NCBI GenBank assembly: GCA_023150615.1
Contig: JAKLKO010000001.1
Location: 124,001 to 188,000 of the forward strand
Reading direction: 5' to 3'
From: Phycisphaerae bacterium
GTDB taxonomy: Bacteria; Planctomycetota; Phycisphaerae; UBA1845; UTPLA1
DNA: 64,000 bases
Shown: one piece after another, positions 57,227-64,000 of the stretch
How the letters are laid out: the number at the start of each line of letters is the position of its first letter
Numbering within the stretch: position 1 is the first letter of the stretch
Notes under the pieces: generated by a model
Told to the model about the DNA's origin: nothing
The model's input: the letters and a program-made list of their open reading frames with translations, nothing else
Database searches by the model: none
Made by a program: the position numbers and the translations under genes

Positions 57227-58000
57227 GTGCTGATCCTGCTGACCAACGACGATGGAATTCTCGCCCCCGGACTGGCCGCCATGCACGCGGAACTGTGTGC
57301 GCTCGGCGAGGTCGACGTCGTCGCGCCATCGTCGGGCATGTCCGCCTCGGGACACTCGATCACGATCGACTACCCCGTCATTTCGCAGCGCCTGCACGTC
57401 GGCGGCGCGTTCCACGGCGAGAGCGTGCGCGGACAGCCGGCCGACTGCGTCAAGCTGGCGATGAAGTGCCTGCTGCGGCGGACCCCGGATCTGGTCGTGT
57501 CCGGCATCAACAACGGCGAAAACGTCGGCATCCACGTGCTGTACTCCGGCACCGTCGCGGCCGCGGCCGAGGGCGCGATGCTCGGCGCGCCGGCCATCGC
57601 CGTGTCGCTGGAGACCGGACCGGAGATGGACTTTGCGCGGGCGGCGCAGCTCGCGCGGGGCGTGATCGATCAACTGCTCGCCCGCGGGGTGCGATCGGGA
57701 GAGCTTTACAACGTCAACATCCCGGCGCTGAAGCCCGGGTGGCCGCGCGGCGTGCGGGTCTGCCGGCAGTCGACGCTGCCGATCGAGGACGAGTTCGAGG
57801 TCCGGACCGATCCGCGCGGGCGGCAGTATTACTGGCTCCGCGGCGAGTTCGGTGAGATGCGCGACGAAGTCGACACGGACCTGCACGCGCTGCGCGAAGG
57901 GTACATCACGGTGACGCCGCTGCACGTCGATCTGACCGATCGACAGAAGCTGGTCTCGATGCAATCGTGGGCCTGGCCGCCAATCGACCATGGGACATGA
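57227..58000 (+). CDS. surE: 5'/3'-nucleotidase SurE
   Basis: Metal-dependent nucleoside monophosphate phosphatase linked to stationary-phase survival. The 257 residues open VLILLTNDDGILAPGLAAMH (two metal-binding Asp), then VDVVAPSSGMSASGHSITID (metal-binding Ser), and PDLVVSGINNGENVGIHVLY with the Asn and Gly cluster and SGTVAAAAEGAMLGAPAIAV. The frame is open far upstream; the GTG at 57227 is chosen because the domain starts there and a promoter -10 ends 7 nt before it, which also implies a leaderless mRNA. hslU follows after 55 nt. Confidence 0.93.
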   Translation: MLILLTNDDGILAPGLAAMHAELCALGEVDVVAPSSGMSASGHSITIDYPVISQRLHVGGAFHGESVRGQPADCVKLAMKCLLRRTPDLVVSGINNGENVGIHVLYSGTVAAAAEGAMLGAPAIAVSLETGPEMDFARAAQLARGVIDQLLARGVRSGELYNVNIPALKPGWPRGVRVCRQSTLPIEDEFEVRTDPRGRQYYWLRGEFGEMRDEVDTDLHALREGYITVTPLHVDLTDRQKLVSMQSWAWPPIDHGT

Positions 58001-58055
58001 TGCCGCGCGCCGCGCCGGCCTGCGGTCGGCTTCGCAATCCCGGTGAGGAACCGAC

Positions 58056-59396
58056 TTGCTCCCGATAGAACAGCTCACCCCCCGACGCATCGTCGCGGAG
58101 CTTGACCGCTACATCGTCGGTCAGCACGACGCAAAGCGCGCGGTCGCGGTCGCGATCCGGAATCGCTGGCGACGCCAGATGCTCCCCGAGGCGCTTCGTG
58201 CCGAAGTCGGACCGAAGAACATTCTCATGATCGGCCCCACCGGCGTCGGCAAGACGGAGATCGCGCGACGGCTGGCGCAGATCGTCAACGCACCGTTCCT
58301 CAAAGTCGAAGCGACGAAGTTCACCGAGGTGGGCTATCACGGCCGCGACGTCGACATGATCATCCGCGACCTGCTCGAGCTGGCGATTGCGATGGTCCGC
58401 GCCGAGCAGGCCGAGGTCGTCCGACAGAGGGCCGAAGAACTGACCGAGGAAGCGCTGATCGACGCGCTGCTGCCGGCCGAGCCGCCGTCCGACACGCCGG
58501 AGGAGAGCGCCCGTCGTCACCGGACCCGCGAGAAGCTCCGCATGCAGCTACGCGAGGGCCGCCTCGACGATCGCGAGATTGAACTTCGCCTTGAACAGAA
58601 AGCGCCGCCCATCGGCATGTTCGCGACCACGGTGGGTATGGACCAGCTCGACCCGGAGATCCAGAACTTCATGGAGCGGCTGCTCCCGGCGCAGAGCAAG
58701 ACGCGCCGTCTGCCGATCCGCGAGGCCCGGCGCGTCATCCTCCAGCAGGAATCCGAGAAGCTGATCGACCGCGAGAAGCTGACCGAGATGGCCATCGCGC
58801 GCACCGAGAACAGCGGCATCGTCTTTCTCGATGAGATCGACAAGCTGTGCGGGCCGAGTTCCTCGTACGGTCCGGATGTCAGCCGCCAGGGCGTGCAGCG
58901 CGATTTGCTGCCGATCCTCGAAGGGGGAGCGGTGAACACGCGCCACGGGCCGGTGCGGACCAACCACATCCTGTTCATCGCCGCGGGCGCATTCCATCAA
59001 AGCAAGCCGAGCGACCTGATGCCGGAACTTCAGGGCCGGCTGCCCATCCGCGTCGAGCTGGGCGACCTGGCCCGCGAGGACTTCGTGCGCATCCTGACCG
59101 AGCCGCAGAACGCGCTGCTCAAACAGCATGCCGCGATGCTCGAAACCGAGGGGGTCAAGGTCCAGTTCAGCCCCGATGCCGTGGAGGCCATGGCCGAGAT
59201 TGCCGTCCAGGTCAACCGGAGCGCACAGAATATCGGAGCCCGCCGTCTCTACACGATTACCGAAAAGGTGCTCGAGGAGATCAGCTTCGATGCCCCGGAC
59301 CAGTCCGGCCGGTCGATCACGATTGACGCCCGCTACGTGAGGGATCGGCTGGCCGAGATCATCCGCGACGAGGATTTGAGCCGATTCATACTCTAG
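58056..59396 (+). CDS. hslU: ATP-dependent protease ATPase subunit HslU
   Basis: AAA+ unfoldase that feeds substrates to the HslV protease. The 446-residue product starts LTPRRIVAELDRYIVGQHDA, with Walker A LMIGPTGVGKTEIARRLAQI, a pore loop GYHGRDVD, the I-domain of about 150 residues rich in Glu/Arg, Walker B SGIVFLDEIDKLCGPSS, and the C-terminal sensor-2 region ARRLYTITEKVLEEISFDAP. The TTG start at 58056 follows GAGGAA. hslV, normally immediately upstream, is not here; surE occupies that place. It may partner with a remote hslV. Confidence 0.95.
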   Translation: MLPIEQLTPRRIVAELDRYIVGQHDAKRAVAVAIRNRWRRQMLPEALRAEVGPKNILMIGPTGVGKTEIARRLAQIVNAPFLKVEATKFTEVGYHGRDVDMIIRDLLELAIAMVRAEQAEVVRQRAEELTEEALIDALLPAEPPSDTPEESARRHRTREKLRMQLREGRLDDREIELRLEQKAPPIGMFATTVGMDQLDPEIQNFMERLLPAQSKTRRLPIREARRVILQQESEKLIDREKLTEMAIARTENSGIVFLDEIDKLCGPSSSYGPDVSRQGVQRDLLPILEGGAVNTRHGPVRTNHILFIAAGAFHQSKPSDLMPELQGRLPIRVELGDLAREDFVRILTEPQNALLKQHAAMLETEGVKVQFSPDAVEAMAEIAVQVNRSAQNIGARRLYTITEKVLEEISFDAPDQSGRSITIDARYVRDRLAEIIRDEDLSRFIL

Positions 59397-59413
59397 GCCC
59401 ACGGGAGGAGCGC

Positions 59414-59854
59414 ATGGTGCTGAAGTCGAGATTCGTCCTGCTGACCGTCGTGACCGGATCGCTCGCAACGGGTTGCACGATCGAGCCCATCACGGACCTG
59501 TTTCTGAATCTCGCGATCCCGCCGCAGGCGATCGCAATCCCGCCCGCGCCGGAGATCATCAATCCCGGACAGGTTGTCTTTCTGGATGGCGCGCAGAGCG
59601 GCGTCCTGCTCGGCGGCGGCGACTTTCTCGATGCCGTGGAGTCCGGGTTGAGCTTCACCTGGACGATCCTGAGCGCGACGGATCGCGCGACCGGTCAGCC
59701 GATCGATCTTGGAACGACCGGCGCGGCGCTCATGAACGCCAACAGTTCGCAGGCGACGTTCTCGGCGAACACCTCGGCCGATTATCTTATAGAATTGAAG
59801 GTGACCACCGCCGGCCGGACGGGGATGATGACCTTCATCGTGCGAGTCATCTGA
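59414..59854 (+). CDS. Small lipoprotein, unknown
   Basis: A 146-residue exported lipoprotein with lipobox LATGC (Cys at 21). The mature part resembles an Ig-like or PKD-type small beta domain: FLDGAQSGVLLGGGDFLDAV, SFTWTILSATDRATGQPIDL and YLIELKVTTAGRTGMMTFIV, with LATGCTIEPITDLFLNLAIP at the start. AGGAG lies 6 nt before the ATG (GGGAGGAGCGC). It follows hslU by 17 nt and precedes the O-antigen-ligase-type gene, so it is probably on the same transcript. The Ig/PKD resemblance is by eye only. Confidence 0.7.
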   Translation: MVLKSRFVLLTVVTGSLATGCTIEPITDLFLNLAIPPQAIAIPPAPEIINPGQVVFLDGAQSGVLLGGGDFLDAVESGLSFTWTILSATDRATGQPIDLGTTGAALMNANSSQATFSANTSADYLIELKVTTAGRTGMMTFIVRVI

Positions 59855-59969
59855 TCGCCATTCGGCACGGTGCATCGTCGCCGACGGCGCGCCCCGGGCG
59901 GAGGTCGACGGAGCACGTCCGCTGAACCGCTCGGTCCGATCCAACCTGCTGCCCGCCGTCTGCATCGTC

Positions 59970-62582
59970 ATGCTGCTGGGCGTGACGCTCGTCGAGGCCG
60001 GCGAGGTCGACGATGCAACGTTTGCACACTGGCCCGCGGCGCTCCGCACCGCCGCGCGGGCGCTGAGCCTCTCCGTATCGCTCCAACCGCCGATCGCGAT
60101 TCGTACGTCGATCTTTCTCGTCACGGTCGGGGCAGCCGCCATCGCCGCGGGGGCCTTCGTTCGCTCGAAATCGGCCGGAGTTTCTGCGGACCGCAAAACG
60201 CGGTGGTTCTTCACTGTCGGCGTGCTCGTGTTCGCCATCGCCGTCCTGTCTGCGCTGGTCAACCGCACCGGCAGCATGTCGCTGGGCTGGCTGGTGATGT
60301 TCGCCGCGGGCCTGACGTGGACGATGCTGCTGGCCACACATCTGGATGAGCGCGGCGTGGATCGGATCCTGGCCGGCGTCGCCGTGCTCGCGATCGCATC
60401 CGGCGCGCTGGCGATCTGGCACCAGCGGAGCCGCGAACTGCTCTGGGTCGGATGGCCGATCGGGTCCGTGACGGCCGCAGGATTCGTCGCGGCGACGTGG
60501 ACGGCGCTATTCGTGCCGATCGCGTGGTTTTTTCGCCGCGCATCCAAGGCCGCGCCGGCTCAGGCGCCGTCGCTTTTCGGCGGCGTGCTCCGGCTGTCGG
60601 CGTTCGTCATGTCGGCGTGGCTGCTGTGGAGCACGGACCGTCGCGGCGCGATGATCGCCGCGGCAGGTGCGGTGGTACTGGCGGTCGTTGCGCACCTCAT
60701 ATTCTGCCTGAGATCGCGCGTTCGCTGGCTCGTCGTCGTCTTCATCGGCATCTCGTTCGTCGCTGCGACCCTGATCTACGTCCAGCGACAGACCGCCTTC
60801 GAGACCGGCCGGCGACGCGGCTCGGTCGAGGCGCGGTGGCTCTACTGGCGCGAGACGGCGAAGGCAATGTGCGACCGCCCGTTGCTCGGCTTCGGACCGG
60901 ATGCGTTCGCTGCGGAGATGAGCACGCGCTTCGCCCGCCGCCGCGCGGAAGTTCCGTCGGAGTTCTCAGCCGACCTGCTCAACGCTGCACACAACGAATG
61001 GCTTCAGTCGTTCTTCGAGCTCGGCATCCCGGGCGGCCTGCTCTACCTCGCGCTTCCGACCTTCGCGCTTCTCGTCCTCGGCCGGCGACTTGGTGACGCC
61101 GCAGACCCGCGGCAGGTCCGCCGACTCACCATGCTCGGTGCGGCGATTGCCGCCCTTGCCATCGAGGAATCGACAAGCGTGATCCTGCGCAGCCCGATCG
61201 GGCCTCCGTGGTACTTCACGCTGCTCGGGCTGGCCCTCGCCCTATCCTCACGGGCGACGACAAACGCGCGGCCTTCGGCGATGCGTCCGATCGGATTCGG
61301 CCGGCGCATCGCGGGACCGGGGCTGGCCATCGTCGGCACGGCGCTCGTCGCGCTGGCCGTCGTCGAGTTCCGATCCGCGTACTTCCACGCAGCGGGGATC
61401 GCCGCGATCCCGGCCGGACCGGATGCGGTCGTTGACAAGCTGAAGCGCGCCGCGACGCGCCTCGATCTCCAGCAGTGGTTCCGTGTGCGGCGAGACATCG
61501 CGCTGGCACAGGCCACCCGCGCCGCGCTGCTCCAGCGTGCCGTCCGACAAGCGGGCGCGGATCCGCTTCAGGACCCGGCCGCGCGCCTTGCAGGCGACGA
61601 AGCCGTGGCGGCGTGGCGGGCGCTCTTCGAGAGTTGTCCCGGCTTCAAGGACGCGGCCGGCCGACTGGCCGAGTGTCTGTACATGGTCGGCAGGCCGGAG
61701 GAAGCGCGAGCCGTGCTCAATGAGATGCTGACGCGGCTCTCGCCGCTCGACCCGCTCTGCAACCAGATCATGGCGCGGACAGCGGAACTGTCGTTTGAGG
61801 CTCGAATGCAGCACGTGCTCGTCGCGATCCGCGGCGGGCTGATTGAAGGTCCGATTCAGGACGTGCTCCGCTCGATCAGGCCCGAACTGGACGCTTGGCC
61901 CGGCTGGCCGGACCGGGTCGCCGCGGCGCGTCGATGTGCGGGATTGCCGCCGGGCGATTGGACGGAGCTGTATGCGCCGGAAATCCTTCGCGTCGAGACG
62001 TGGCGCGTCGGCATGAACGGCCGGTTCGCGGAAGCGCGCGACCTCGCCGAGGCGGCGACGCGCTGCCACGACGCCGTTCGAGACACGACTCAGGAACGCG
62101 GAGAGGTCCCGGCGTCGGAGACGTGGCAGATGCTGGCGCGGATGACGTACATGGCCGATCCGCGGGACTACCGCAAGGCCCATCAGGCGATCTGCCAGGC
62201 CGAGGAGCGTGCCGTGCGCAGCGAGCGGCACGTCGGCCGCAAGCCGATTCCCGGAGAAGAAACGGTCGGCGGCGAACTCATTCCGACGAGCTACCCAGAC
62301 CACTTCCGCTCGATGTGGGCACTGTCATCGCTGTTGCACCTCGCCGTCGGACACATGAACTTCCTTGAACAGCGGATCGCCGCTTCCCTTCCGCTCGAAG
62401 CGCGGACGCCGGACAACGTCGGCCGGATGTTGTCCGAGCTGGCCCTGCGGCTCAAGCACGACTTCGCCGCGTTTCCGCCCGATCAGCGACCCGCAAACTA
62501 CAACTACTACGATGTGTTGATTCAGCGGTACAATTCCCCATCGGGTACGCGCCCGACCGTCGATCACCTCGTTCCGCCGTGA
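59970..62582 (+). CDS. O-antigen-ligase-type membrane protein with TPR-like C-terminus
   Basis: An 870-residue protein from ATG 59970. The N-terminal half has about 10 membrane segments; the region LLGFGPDAFAAEMSTRFARR and NAAHNEWLQSFFELGIPGGL is the Wzy_C/O-antigen ligase signature (H-N-x-W/F-L-Q). The C-terminal 380 residues are helical with TPR-like repeats and many Arg (PDQRPANYNYYDVLIQ at the end). It may join a surface glycan or polymerise one. Starting at ATG 59970 removes half of the first helix; a CTG at 59922, 8 nt after GGAG, would restore a positive N-terminus and a full helix (NRSVRSNLLPAVCIVMLLG), so the true start is probably CTG. Confidence 0.82.
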   Translation: MLLGVTLVEAGEVDDATFAHWPAALRTAARALSLSVSLQPPIAIRTSIFLVTVGAAAIAAGAFVRSKSAGVSADRKTRWFFTVGVLVFAIAVLSALVNRTGSMSLGWLVMFAAGLTWTMLLATHLDERGVDRILAGVAVLAIASGALAIWHQRSRELLWVGWPIGSVTAAGFVAATWTALFVPIAWFFRRASKAAPAQAPSLFGGVLRLSAFVMSAWLLWSTDRRGAMIAAAGAVVLAVVAHLIFCLRSRVRWLVVVFIGISFVAATLIYVQRQTAFETGRRRGSVEARWLYWRETAKAMCDRPLLGFGPDAFAAEMSTRFARRRAEVPSEFSADLLNAAHNEWLQSFFELGIPGGLLYLALPTFALLVLGRRLGDAADPRQVRRLTMLGAAIAALAIEESTSVILRSPIGPPWYFTLLGLALALSSRATTNARPSAMRPIGFGRRIAGPGLAIVGTALVALAVVEFRSAYFHAAGIAAIPAGPDAVVDKLKRAATRLDLQQWFRVRRDIALAQATRAALLQRAVRQAGADPLQDPAARLAGDEAVAAWRALFESCPGFKDAAGRLAECLYMVGRPEEARAVLNEMLTRLSPLDPLCNQIMARTAELSFEARMQHVLVAIRGGLIEGPIQDVLRSIRPELDAWPGWPDRVAAARRCAGLPPGDWTELYAPEILRVETWRVGMNGRFAEARDLAEAATRCHDAVRDTTQERGEVPASETWQMLARMTYMADPRDYRKAHQAICQAEERAVRSERHVGRKPIPGEETVGGELIPTSYPDHFRSMWALSSLLHLAVGHMNFLEQRIAASLPLEARTPDNVGRMLSELALRLKHDFAAFPPDQRPANYNYYDVLIQRYNSPSGTRPTVDHLVPP

Positions 62583-62602
62583 CGACGACAAGGAGAGCCG
62601 AC

Positions 62603-63421
62603 ATGACTCGTTGGATGCGCCAAACGCTGTGGGCCGCGCTGGCCGTCGCCGGACCGGCCGTCGCCGAACTTGCCCGGGCCGAGGACGCGCCGTCGACCGC
62701 GCCGCAACGCATCGTGCTCACGACGAAGGACGGCGTCAACGTCGTCGGCGACTACTACGCGCCCCAGCCCTCGAAGAAAAAGGCGCCGTGCGCGATTTTG
62801 ATTCACATGTATCCCGCGACGCGCACCAGTTGGCAGCCGCTCGTACCGAGCCTGCATGCGGCCGGGTTCGCCGTCTTCGCCTACGACATCCGCGGGACGG
62901 GCGAGAGCATCGGCCCGAAGGAGAAGGAGCGCTATCTGAAGCGCTGGTACTCCGACCGCGACGGGGAGCACTTCTCGAACGCGTATCAGGACACGGTTGC
63001 CGCGGCCGACTGGCTCACGGCGCGCGCGGAATGCGACGCGACGCGGACAATCCTGATCGGCGCGAGCGTCGGGTGCAGCATCTCGATCGACGTCGCCGCG
63101 CGCGACGGCCGCGCCGTCGGCGTGATTTGCCTGTCGCCCGGAGTCAACTACATGGGTCTCGATTCGCGAAAGCACATCCGCAAGATGAAGGGCCGCCCGG
63201 TGCTGCTCGTCGCGCCGGAGGCCGAGCGATCCGATGCCGAGACACTGGCGAAGCTCTGCAAGTCGGCCCAGACCGACGTTCGCCCCGGCGGAAAGAACCT
63301 GCACGGCACGAACATGTTCTCCGCCGACTATGCGACGGACTTGATGGCCCGGATAACCGACTTCGCCCGCGACGCGGTGAAGGCCGCCGCCAAGCCCAAG
63401 AAGCCGAAGGCGAAGGAATAG
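62603..63421 (+). CDS. Exported alpha/beta hydrolase
   Basis: A 272-residue secreted hydrolase of the dienelactone hydrolase/peptidase S9-like type. The signal peptide runs to about residue 27 (LAVAGPAVAELARAEDAP). The hydrolase core is LTTKDGVNVVGDYYAPQPSK, PCAILIHMYPATRTSWQPLV, VFAYDIRGTGES and the nucleophile elbow ILIGASVGCSISID with Ser in G-A-S-V-G; NLHGTNMFSADY carries the probable catalytic His. The tail is Lys/Ala-rich. AAGGAG 7 nt before ATG 62603 decides the start over GTG 62579. Probably an esterase; substrate unknown. Confidence 0.85.
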   Translation: MTRWMRQTLWAALAVAGPAVAELARAEDAPSTAPQRIVLTTKDGVNVVGDYYAPQPSKKKAPCAILIHMYPATRTSWQPLVPSLHAAGFAVFAYDIRGTGESIGPKEKERYLKRWYSDRDGEHFSNAYQDTVAAADWLTARAECDATRTILIGASVGCSISIDVAARDGRAVGVICLSPGVNYMGLDSRKHIRKMKGRPVLLVAPEAERSDAETLAKLCKSAQTDVRPGGKNLHGTNMFSADYATDLMARITDFARDAVKAAAKPKKPKAKE

Positions 63422-63440
63422 AACGCCTGCGGCCCGCACC

Positions 63441-64000
63441 ATGCTCCGACTCGGCACACTGACGATTCCGACCCCGTTCGTACAGGCCGCGCTGTCCGGT
63501 TACAGCGATGCGCCCATGCGGCGACTGGCACGGCGATACGCTTGTCCGTACGCCCTCAACGAGGTCGTTCTCGACCGGCTTGTAACGCAGGGCGGCAAGA
63601 CGACACGGCGGATCACCCGGCTGCACCAGGACGATCACCCGATCGGCGGTCAGTTGATGGGCAGCGAACCGGAACAGTTCGCCGTCGCCGCCGCAGCGTT
63701 GGTCGATGCCGGATACGACGTGATCGACATCAACTTCGGCTGCCCGGTCAAGAAGGTCCTCGGCCGCTGCCGCGGGGGCTTCCTGCTCAGCACGCCGACG
63801 ATGGCGATCGAAATCCTGCGGCGGGTCTATGAAGCCGTCGGATCGCGCGTGCCCGTCACGCTGAAGATGCGGCGCGGAATGGACGACTCGCCCGAGAGTG
63901 AAATCAGCTTCTTTCGGATCCTCGACGCGGCCTTCGAGATCGGCCTGTCGGCCGTCACGGTGCACGGCCGGACCGTCAAGCAGCGCTACGTCGGTCCGAG
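63441..64000 (+). CDS. dus: tRNA-dihydrouridine synthase (3' end missing)
   Basis: FMN-dependent reductase that makes dihydrouridine in the tRNA D-loop. About 186 codons are visible; the rest lies beyond the right edge. It has AALSGYSDAPMRRLARRYAC, QLMGSEPEQFAVAAAALVDA, VIDINFGCPVKKVLGRCRGG, VTLKMRRGMDDSPE and LSAVTVHGRTVKQRYVGP, typical of the DusB-like branch. The start is ATG 63441, 19 nt behind the hydrolase gene. The subfamily is not certain from the visible part. Confidence 0.92.
   Translation, partial: MLRLGTLTIPTPFVQAALSGYSDAPMRRLARRYACPYALNEVVLDRLVTQGGKTTRRITRLHQDDHPIGGQLMGSEPEQFAVAAAALVDAGYDVIDINFGCPVKKVLGRCRGGFLLSTPTMAIEILRRVYEAVGSRVPVTLKMRRGMDDSPESEISFFRILDAAFEIGLSAVTVHGRTVKQRYVGP

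Overview
The window is GC-rich, gene-dense bacterial chromosome carrying about 56 protein genes and no rRNA, tRNA, CRISPR array, insertion sequence or prophage that I can recognise. A Gram-negative envelope is implied by Kdo transferase, an O-antigen-ligase-type protein and many lipoproteins. Several traits point to a planctomycete, probably close to Phycisphaerae: D-C-N-x-N-G-x-P-D-E-C motifs in an exported protein, a very long SecA with extra modules, RNase E with a large N-terminal extension, a FlgI-like lipoprotein outside any flagellar cluster, and DapL-type lysine synthesis. The assignment is inference from protein style; no marker RNA is present.

Layout. 1-2571 (minus): dapL, dedA and ispE (cut by the left edge). 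2717-4775 (plus): truA and a glycosyltransferase. 4979-8929 (plus): a nidogen-like lipoprotein and four small unknown proteins. 8989-15681: secA, a DUF1579 lipoprotein (minus), a 70-residue SEC-C protein and waaA. 15738-19456 (minus): DUF2344 protein, rne and a thioredoxin-fold lipoprotein. 19641-22278 (minus): EIIA, HPr and EI of a phosphotransferase chain with no sugar permease. 22596-28707 (minus): DNA methyltransferase, MTA phosphorylase, apt, gyrA and comF. 28878-30320 (minus): a degenerate sigma-54-activator-like regulator, divergent from nadC-birA (30584-32274, plus). 32322-36946 (minus): phoB-phoR and a PhoU-like/PiT phosphate transport pair. 37201-46697: TSUP exporter, a PD40 propeller protein (minus), a zinc-ribbon membrane protein, an inactive-looking alpha/beta hydrolase coupled to cysE, nadE, a FlgI-like lipoprotein and a sulfotransferase-fold protein. 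46713-51067 (minus): ECF sigma factor, zinc anti-sigma, a PDZ protein and a Gly-rich lipoprotein. 51159-54204 (plus): smpB, gpsA and a Gfo/Idh/MocA oxidoreductase. 54242-57114 (minus): a TMTC-like membrane TPR protein and nnrE. 57227-64000 (plus): surE, hslU, a small lipoprotein, an O-antigen-ligase-like TPR protein, an exported hydrolase and a tRNA-dihydrouridine synthase cut by the right edge.

Genes that work together: MTA phosphorylase releases adenine that Apt returns to AMP; nadC and nadE are the late steps of NAD synthesis and nnrE repairs hydrated NAD(P)H; phoBR sits beside phosphate uptake genes; EIIA-HPr-EI form a regulatory phosphorelay; the ECF sigma and zinc anti-sigma are a signalling pair.

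The most unusual signals are: five tandem degenerate repeats and a Cys4 insert in SecA; three proteins that keep a fold but have lost catalytic residues (hydrolase at 40425, AAA+ regulator at 28878, thioredoxin-like protein at 15738); Ala83/Pro87 in GyrA; several -10 hexamers only 7-11 nt before start codons that lack a Shine-Dalgarno, suggesting leaderless mRNAs; and a probable CTG start at 59922.
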